A DNA stretch of 64,000 nt from Ecdyonurus torrentis (taxonomy: Eukaryota; Arthropoda; Insecta; Ephemeroptera; Heptageniidae). The notes beneath the pieces are model-generated. The model was not told the DNA's origin, did not search any database, and saw only the letters and a program-made list of their open reading frames with translations. How positions within the stretch are numbered: the stretch's first letter is position 1; every line of letters starts with the position of its first letter. This document shows positions 55,221-64,000 of this stretch, one piece after another. The position numbers and the translations under genes are program-made. The stretch spans positions 39,841,858 to 39,905,857 of the forward strand of contig OX439127.1 in NCBI GenBank assembly GCA_949318235.1, given 5' to 3'.

Positions 55221-58200
55221 ATGGTGAGGATAGAACATAGAACGTTTCTTCTAACCCATAACTATTGAAAAAAAATGCGTAAGTTCTATATAATTGCTTA
55301 CAAGTTCCTACACATTGAATGCATGTTGAAACATTATGGTACTAATATTGTTAAATATAATATAATTGTTAGTTATTATAATTTAACATATAAATACTTA
55401 TAATACTAAATTTTATATAGAATGTTAGAATATTTAAATATTTAATTAAATTAATTAAGTAAAACAATTAGTTCCAAGATAATACAGTGTGGAATTTTTT
55501 TTAATCACTTGTTACGTAGTATTAACTTGTTATGTTTGATTATTATTTCAATAGAATCTTGATTGATCCCTGCCTTGGTGTGCGAGTTATAAGGTGAAGA
55601 GTCAAGACCACAAAATACCCTTGCAGCATTCATATTCTTTCAACATATGAGTGAGATGACACCGTGTAATTGTATAGCATATTTATTTATTATATTTTTA
55701 TTATTTCTATATTTATAATATATTATATAATATAATAGTATTGGTAATTTTAAAGGCATCACGTCACCTTTTAGTTGTAAAATCTATAAGTATATATAAA
55801 GGTATGTTTTGTAATGAATAATAATAAAGAATAACTTAACAAATGAGTTGAGGGTTTCTTTTAAAAATCTATTTATATAAATAATATAATAGTTTAATAT
55901 TTTATGAATAAAAATTGCCAACGTAACAAGCTTACTCTATACTATTATGCAAGAAAAAAAAATTAATTATATTGAAACTATAATCGTATGATAATCATGA
56001 CAAGCATTTACTTTAATTTGCTAAAAATGTGAAGTGAATGCATATGAATGACGTTTAAAATTTTTGTTAGAAAGTCACAGTGTATGCACTTGTGTATACT
56101 CCCCTCTTTAGATGATAGCTTTTAATACAACCTCTAGCATGTGCCATACAATATACCATTACCATGCCTTCCTCTACTAAATGAGTAAGTTGTGTGTAGT
56201 GTACAGTATAATATTATTATATAGTGTATGTTCAACAACCAAAGCAGACTATACCACACAAACTAACATTTTATGTTTCTTTGCACATTATAACAAGTAA
56301 GTGAAGAAAGTAAGTTTAGTGCTCCTTGTCTCTCTCCTAGTCAGTTCAACTTTATATCTCAAGCGTTTTATTTGCAAAGCTAATAGTGTTCTTTATTTAA
56401 TTGCAATTGCAATAATGCAGTTTCATCTTTATTCAAGTTTATCATTATGATCCTAAGTGTTAAAAGAAAATATCATACATATTTATTCACTGTAAGTATA
56501 AAAAATTATTTAATGTAATAGTTATATAATGACTGAACTGTATAGAAAGTTTATTAAAGTTAATGATTGATAAAAATATAGCTAATTAAAGTATTTACTA
56601 TGGAAATTAACAATATAAGTGAAATAAATAACAGCTCTTGTAGGCTACATTATAATTTTTTGTTTTGTTTTTAAGTTCAAAGGTTAGAGTAGGTTAGTAG
56701 TAGGGTAGGTAATATATGTGTGTATTTCCACAGAGCCGCACAATTTTTATCTTGTAAAATGCATTGTTTTGTATACCACTTATACAATAGAGTCCTTGGG
56801 CTACGTTAAGTGTTTTAAATGTCAATTATTTTTTTTCATGAATTAAATGTATTCCTTTATTAAAGCTTTTAATATATATATATATATTTAATAAATTTAT
56901 TCATGATTAATATTTTACTGCAAAAAGTAAGACAAAAATTGTTTTTGTTCAGATATAATATGCCTGTTTTAACATCACTTAGTTTAATACGTTAGTGTGA
57001 TAAAATGTGGGATTCATTTTTGTTTATTAATTGCATTAAAAGATTCAAGTAAATTTACCACAGTGATATTAGAACCAACACAAAATACTGTTATTTTCTC
57101 CACACCGCAAAGCCAGTAATGTGTGAAGCAAGTGTGTAATTATATTGAAAAGTAAAATTTTTTGCAATTTAATTATATCAAAAATAATATACACCGCAAA
57201 TCATTATTAGTTTATAACCAACAGGTAATTAATTTAACAAATTGTCTTTAAATATTTTTTATTACACAAAATATTCTATTTTATTAAATTACTTCTATAT
57301 TATTGAGCAATTTCATAATATAATATATTATGTTCATTCAAAAACAGACATTAATATGCAGTAAAAACAGGAAAAAAACTCCTTTATTTTATTTATACCT
57401 TCTTAAATAATAAGTTGACAACGAAACTCTTTTAAAGCACTTACGTTTAGCATATCTGCACATTCATTATTTAGACAATAACAAATAAAATTATTGCAAA
57501 ATAATAACTATAATTATACAGATGTTTGTGCTTAACCTTAACTATTTATTTTTATATTATACAAACGCATTTATTATTTTTTTATGACATATGAAGAGTA
57601 CATTTAAAAAGAAAACTAATAATGATAAGATTAGTTTTGGAAACCATATAGTGACAAAACAATGATTAATTTTTTGTTAATGAAGTAATAATTGCATTAT
57701 AATTATATAATTTTTTAGATATTTCTTTAAATTTGTGGTGAGCTTACAAATAAAAATTAGAAAATGCTAACGTCATTTAATTTGTAAACATGTAATTTTT
57801 GTCTTACTTATAAAAACAATGTAACTCTATAATATGCTTCAAATGCAAGTAATGCACTAAAAAGAAAACAGTGAAGCAATTATTGTTAAGTGTAACTGCA
57901 TTCATGTTCTAAATTTATTACGTTTGTTATTTAACCCTAGCCTTGAATTCAAAGAGGAAAAGAATCTGCTGTGTTCATTGGAAGTAATAGTTTATGCATC
58001 GTTTCTTATGTTTTAATTAAATTTATTGACTGCAAATCGAGCTCATAAAAGTAAGTAATAAAATTATATTATATATATATATATTTCTCAAAGTCATTCT
58101 CGCACAATTTGTTAGATTAAATCAATTACATTATGTTCTTATTAATTAATTAGGCCTCTAAAAATATGTAGAAACTGCGATGTGCTATAATATGTTTTGT

Positions 58201-58833
58201 GGTTAAATTTATAATAAATTTATTTATAACGCATTTACTAGTTGCTGTGATTGACGTAACAATATAATATAGTGAAGTGATTTTTCTATCTCAAAGTCAA
58301 TATATTTCAATTTCTATTTGAATTGATGTTCGTATAATGAACATAGAGCTCAAGCATCTCTGTATGATTTTTAAGACAAAAATTATGTTATCAATTGAAA
58401 CAAATTATTCGAGTGTAATGTTCTTAAAAGGTTAACAAAGTATAGAGAAATTATACAATAGTATATTTTATAGTATAGTGTCAAACCTTTATATCAGCTA
58501 TTATTATTATTATTATTATTCACACCCTTGCATTCAAAATAACAAAATTGACAGTAATAAAATCTTTTATTATATACTTCACAATTATATATAATTTTTC
58601 TAAATTATTTTATAAAACATGCATTGAAAGATAAAAGAGATATTATATTTATCATGATCATTATATTTCTACTTCCTAACGTTTAAATAATGTAAGAGAA
58701 AATATTATTTAATAGTTAAAAATAATAAACATGAAATAAGGTACTATTGTAACTGAAAATGACATTAGTGAGTTAATTAAACGTGATTAATGATCACTAA
58801 TTCAATTTTTACATGTTAGATATAAAAATTAGC

Positions 58834-58895
<62 letters not shown>

Positions 58896-60179
58896 AACAT
58901 ATTGATATTAATTATGATTATTATTAGTATTTTACTGGTAAAGATAAATGGCAAGAGTTGCGTACATCAGAGTGCAAGGCAAATGCAGTAAACTTATGTC
59001 CGAGTGAGTGCAGTCAGGAAAATAGTGAAAGCGATTGAAAGACTTGTTGCTTAGGCTGATGCTGCAATTAAATCAAGAGCATTTTTCTTGCATTGAGTCG
59101 CGCTAATCTCACTGCAAGAAACAAGGAGAAAGGTCACAAAACGTAGTCACTTAACTCACTTATATCATGACGTGTAATAATGATGAAAATGCAGTAATAT
59201 TATATAAACTTATTATTACTATTATGTATAAGAATTGATGTATTTTAATAGTATGGTGTCATATTTTAGATACCAATGAGTGCATCACTATATTACATAG
59301 CCTATAGAAAATATTTACGTTCGTACAATTAAGCTAAAATTTCCCCCACCCCACACCTATGAAAAGTATAATTAAATTTAATAGTTTTAATTAATGATGC
59401 GAATGGTGTAGGATAGTTATTGGAATTCATTTTATTTCTTTGTAGTCCTTGGTTACCATCATTATTGAACAATTATCCAACACAAAATGTTCAAAATGAA
59501 AGCTAATTTAATGACTGTTTATGTACTTAACTTCACATGGCCTTGCCTAATATTTGAAGAGACAAACGCATGAAAAGAATGTTTTTAGCAAGTTTATCAA
59601 GGACTGATATTACCAGATAACAACTTTTTTTAATAAAAATTTTAAATTGAGATTAAATTTTTTAAACAAATGTATGTTAACCCAGTGAAAATGATTCGTC
59701 GCAGTTAACTTGCCTCTCATTGCTTGTTTTACCTAAATTAGGTACTGATGGAATAAAAGAAACGAAAAAAATTAAAGTTCATGGAAACGACAGTATTTAT
59801 TACGGAAATAATGATTTTCAAGCCTTGTGTGAAGGTTGATGAAAGATGAACTTTTACCACTCTGGTGTATCCTTCAAAAGATTTCTGTTTTTTCCATAAA
59901 AAGTTAAATACTTTCAAGCAAACATAACTGATGTCGCAAATGATTAATCTTCCTCCTCCTCCTCTTCCTTTTTTTTCTGCTAAAGTTTAATATATTTATT
60001 TCTTTTTGTAAGTTTTATTCTTATTGCTGTCATTATATAGTTATTCTCACAATAAGAAAAACAGGACACGTATGAGTTATAAAATTATTATGCTGCATAC
60101 GTTATGCAATTTACTATATTATATTGTTATAAATTATACATACTTTGAAAGAAATATTGATTAATTGAATTATAGTAGA

Positions 60180-60180
<1 letters not shown>
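55217..60180. other. Gene-free AT-rich region
   Basis: No supported exon or transposon is visible in this roughly 5 kb. A slightly GC-richer block at 58950-59160 (GCGTACATCAGAGTGCAAGG to ACAAGGAGAAAGGTCAC) interrupts the AT-rich background and could be a noncoding exon, but no splice partner was found. Confidence 0.45.
58838..58891. repeat. (AT)n microsatellite
   Basis: About 52 bases of AT alternation. Confidence 0.95.

Positions 60181-60182
<2 letters not shown>

Positions 60183-60235
<53 letters not shown>
60183..60235. repeat. (CT)n microsatellite
   Basis: About 50 bases of CT repeats with one TT slip. GA/CT tracts are common near arthropod promoters; a short ORF of unknown nature begins about 340 bases downstream. 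Confidence 0.95.
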
Positions 60236-60574
60236 TATACTTTAAACTTTAGCTGTACAAAAATACTAAGAGTTATCTCATTTACGATTTAATTCAATAA
60301 ATATTTAATCAGTACATTGATCTCTCTTCGTATTAACCTTGACTCGCACCTGTTACTAAGTGTACAAAAGAAAATATAAAAAAATGGATTAGTTTGATAC
60401 TATAATAATGAAGCCTTTAAGTTAAATCGTGCGGTTGGTATTTTACAAGCAATGAGGATAAATAGTACTATGTGGTCCATTGCTAGTAAAGTTTTTTAAT
60501 ACTTGCACGTTAGTTTGGTGTGTACAGTACATAGACATAATATACTTACTATATACACGTATAGAGTTAGTGAC

Positions 60575-60703
60575 ATGTGTGATAGAGTTGAAATCAAGGA
60601 AAAGCTTGAAACATCAGAGAAAGTAGATGTGGCCGCCGCGTCGGCGAGACAAAACAAAAACAAATTACGCCCTGGGCAATCACAGTCATTATCATCGACT
60701 TAG
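60575..60703 (+). CDS. Possible short coding exon or small ORF, unknown product
   Basis: A 42-codon frame from ATG at 60575 to TAG at 60703 has a non-repetitive, charged composition: acidic/basic at first (VEIKEKLETSEK, residues 5-16), then Ala-rich, then K/N/Q/S-rich ending QSQSLSST. Codons such as GCC GCC GCG TCG GCG are unlike the surrounding AT-rich DNA. There is no signal peptide, membrane segment or family motif that I recognise. The surrounding 60500-60760 is GC-richer, compatible with a first exon, but no convincing donor follows. It may equally be a retroposed or chance frame. Confidence 0.25.
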   Translation: MCDRVEIKEKLETSEKVDVAAASARQNKNKLRPGQSQSLSST

Positions 60704-62035
60704 GAGGACCGACCGTGGACCATGGTGTGGTTAGTTGTGGCGTGCGGTGCGCTTCAGCCGCAACAATTACACTTGAACTATACATAACATACACATACAT
60801 ACATACATATAACAAAAGTGAATATTATGATGATGTTGTGTGTACAGTACTTAATGTATTATCTGTACATAATTCTTTATACCACATGTATGGGGTCACG
60901 AGCGGCAACTTTCAAATAAAAAAGACAGGTCACGTGTAAAAAATAATATTCACGTGATTCACGTCTTCATTCATATATTTTAGATTACTACTATCACAGT
61001 GTATGCATACTTTTAGTTTTAGCACGATATTAACAAGCAAAAAAAAAAAAAAAAAAAAAAAAAACTAACTGATGATAATAATTATTTATGTATAGGTAAA
61101 GTTAAGCAACATGCAATTACCAGACAGTATAATGCATGTTTAATTTTCAAATATTTTTGACTTTATAAATATTTAAAAAACCACAAAGCCCTTTAATGCA
61201 CGCGTGAAGCTTTATTATTATAATGTAAACAATAAAAGTATCATAAAATTTTATTGAGAGATATTATGATATATTCAGTCTGTTTATTAGTTTATTTAAA
61301 AAGTGATATTTATATATTATGCTTTGAGGTTCATTGTTTGAGGGACTTTTCTCTATGCATATAAAATTGTTTTCTTTTAGGTCATTATATATATATATAA
61401 TATATAATTTATATATATATAAAATATATAAAGCAAATATCACGTGTGTATATTTACATAGTATTATACTTAATGTATTGTGTGTAAGTAAAGTCGATTA
61501 TAATCGCAAATTTTTTAATGTATTTACAAAGTCTGCACCAGTTTATAAAATGTAGTTTTAAGTACATAACATAAAGTTTAATAGTTTGCAAATTTGCATA
61601 CATACACATAAGCATATATATAATCTATTATTATATAAACTCATTATATTATAGTATGGTACAATTTTAGTTACTATTATTTATAGGTGTTTCCTCTTTC
61701 TTAAGCGTGTATAAAACCAATAAAAAAATTTAGCCAACAAATGAAACAGTTACATATGTTATGTTGATATTATAACGTTGAATAATGTAGCAAATTACAT
61801 GCAAACGAGCTTAACGTAATTGCATAATATGGGAAGTTAAATCTAAACACACTAGTGCAACCGGTTTTATAAAGGGTGCATGCTGCAATTGAGCTGAATT
61901 CCGTTTCATATAACATTTCTCCTTTAAATAACCACTTTTCCTTTTACATTAAATAAGCTATAAAATTTTTATTGAATGTGCAAAAAATTGTTTGTATTTT
62001 TCTTTTAATTGAAGATTAAATATGTTCTTTTGTAA

Positions 62036-62115
62036 AAAAAAAAAAAAAAAAAAAAAAGGAAAGGAAAGGAAAGGGAAGGAAAGGAAGAAAGAAATGAAAA
62101 GAAAAGAAAGAAAAT
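62036..62115. repeat. A-run plus (GGAAA)n purine tract
   Basis: About 22 A followed by GGAAAGGAAAGG units and mixed GAAA, purine-only on the + strand except for one T. Confidence 0.9.
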
Positions 62116-62520
62116 TTTTTTTCTTGACTTCTAGCAAAATTCCTGTATTATGTCATATTGGTGTCGAGAGTACAATCATACATCAATCATGATTTTTAAT
62201 TTTTCATTTTGTGAAAATGTAAAAATATTATTACTTAACACATGTACAAAGTTTTTTATATTTCTATTATTTAACTTTAATTTATTTTAATAGTACCTTC
62301 TATATTTTGTATTCAATTGAAAAAAAAGCTTATCACGATTTAATATTACAAGTTGAAAATAAAGTGAGTGACTATAATATGGTGGGGTCAGGCTTAGAAA
62401 TGTATGAAATTGCAGATTTATTGTAGTATCTTGTCATAGAAATTATTAAAATAATAATAAAAAATAAAACTTTTACTTTCGTCTAATTCCAAGAGATGTT
62501 TGCTCACTTCTGTTGTCTTG

Positions 62521-63494
62521 CAGGGGCGGATTAACCAAAACGGATTATTTAAAAGCTAAGATAGAGATGCACCTTAAATAGGGGAAGGGGGGTAACGGGG
62601 GTTTATAATACCCACTAGAGGCTTCAATTAAAAAAATATATTGCTATTTTTTATTTATATTATTATTTTTTTTACAAAAATTGAAATTTAATTTTTAACA
62701 TTATTAAATTTTTAATTCAATTGAAATAAAAATAATAATAAAATATAATAATTTTATTTTCATTCAATTTATATTTATATTTTATGTATTATTTGTAATT
62801 GTATACTTTGTATTAATATCTTACTCTGCAGCAAATTTTTTATGACAAATATGGCTTAAAACAAAGTTTGCTTGCAGTTTGAATGTTTTTGGTTTAGAAT
62901 TAGTAAATTTCAGACATTTTTTTTTCTTTCGTTTTTGTAATGTTTTATTTTCATTCTTCTCTTAAATAATATGAATATAATAATATGTATATGTATGTAC
63001 ACATATTACATAATTATATATATTATGTATATATTTGTTTGCACTTATGAATAAACTAATTTTTACAAAAATCCAACAGCCTACAGTGTTATGTCTAATA
63101 AATAAATAAACATCATGTACATAGTAAATACACATAGGTTTTATAATGTTGTATTTAACGGCCCGATAAAAAAAAAAAACAGAGGTGCAAGGCCAGAAGT
63201 GTAAAAATCTGTAATGTATAAACAACTTTTCTTTGAAGTAAAATATAATTGACATGATAAGTATATACATTAATTATTGCAACAGTGCAATTATTTTAGT
63301 AAAGTTCCATAATCTGTTATAAATTGACCCTGTTTATATAATGCAATACATATATATTTTTTTTAACTTCTTAAATATTTAAAATTATGTTCTGTTCTCT
63401 TAATAACCTTTTATTATTATTACTACTTCTTTATTGGGGCTGGACGGCGGCCCATTAAATGTTCCGCGAAAATTTGACGGTCAATCCGCTCCTG
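62521..63494. mobile_element. Non-autonomous hAT-like transposon
   Basis: The left end reads CAGGGGCGGATTAACC and the right end is GGTCAATCCGCTCCTG, inverted copies differing at two positions. TTGTCTTG occurs immediately before the left end (62513-62520) and again two bases after the right end (63497-63504). An 8-bp target duplication and CAGRGGCGGAT-type ends are hallmarks of hAT elements. No transposase frame is present in the roughly 975 bp; the 102-codon - frame inside has no such motif. The superfamily call is inference from ends and duplication. Confidence 0.7.
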
Positions 63495-63504
63495 ATTTGT
63501 CTTG

Positions 63505-64000
63505 GCTGGCGGTAGTGAAATTACACTAATGCGTGAGGCTTATGAAAAAATTTCTCAGTCTACGCCGCATAGTGTGTCAAATGTGTTCATTTACATGAAT
63601 TTTAAATTTTAGGCAACTACACACAGAAAAATAAATTTCAGGTATATACAGTGTGTGTAATATTTTATATAATATAATATTGTCATAATAATAAACTTTA
63701 TATGATTTCAGAAAAGTTACGCGTTATTATTTTTTATTATTATTATTTTATGGTGAGATATAGTAAAATAAACAATAAAAATTTAATGCAATTAAAAAAA
63801 TAATATAAAAAGCTATGTATATTTTGACGAGAAGCTTCAAAATATGCTTAAAATATTTTATTGCAAATTTCAATGTATTGCATGAAACTTGAAAGCTAAC
63901 ATTTTATGTGTTAAATTGTAATAAGTTATCTTTAAAGCTAAATTATTAGGAAAACAAACTGACAAAAAACGTGAGAAATGCATAATTTAGTATACAATTA
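63505..64000. other. AT-rich flank, nothing recognised
   Basis: No gene, repeat array or element end was recognised from here to the window edge. Confidence 0.5.

Overview
This is a eukaryotic nuclear genome window, most likely from an arthropod, probably an insect. It is strongly AT-rich. Its two real genes are split by GT-AG introns from 117 bp to 4.6 kb. It is full of (AT)n, (GT)n and tetranucleotide arrays, long A/T homopolymers, tRNA-derived SINEs, LINE remnants and foldback (MITE-like) elements. There are no operons, no ribosome binding sites and no compact bacterial coding. A run of exactly 200 N (38801-39000) marks an assembly gap. I cannot name the species.

The functional content is in the first 20.5 kb. 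Two paralogous phospholipase B1-like genes (GDSL/SGNH hydrolase superfamily) lie tail to tail. Gene 1 (+ strand, 1041-10422) has eight coding exons and encodes 451 residues. Its signal peptide is split by a 4.57 kb intron: a 25-nt first coding exon (1041-1065) joins in phase to the exon at 5636. Gene 2 (- strand, 20468-14058) has seven coding exons and encodes 421 residues, starting with a basic stretch followed by a hydrophobic segment. Both keep every SGNH hallmark: GDSL serine, oxyanion glycine, GxND asparagine and D-x-x-H. They share the five introns of the catalytic region at the same positions and phases, and two exons have identical lengths (227 and 155 nt). They are therefore old duplicates rather than recent copies. 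Both are predicted to act on lipid esters outside the cytoplasm.

From 20.5 kb to the end I found no complete gene. The region holds repeats and transposon remains: a cluster of nested hairpins at 22.6-23.3 kb; a TTAA-flanked MITE at 30.8-31.1 kb; a GC-richer block at 31.7-32.0 kb that may be a distant 5' UTR exon of gene 2; a decayed non-LTR retrotransposon at 33.3-35.9 kb; a perfect 188-unit GAAC array at 36.3-37.0 kb; a long GAAA array at 39.5-40.3 kb; SINEs at 44.3 and 47.1 kb; a LINE tail at 48.7-49.0 kb; a (TTCA)n array at 53.1-53.3 kb; a 448-bp foldback at 54.2-54.7 kb; and a non-autonomous hAT-like element at 62.5-63.5 kb with an 8-bp repeat at both ends. A short ORF at 60.6 kb has a non-repetitive composition and could be an exon, but I do not recognise it.

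Exon boundaries come from reading splice sites, phase and family conservation by hand. The core exons are secure. The first exon of gene 1 is strongly supported by phase and signal-peptide logic. The 5' UTR proposals are tentative.
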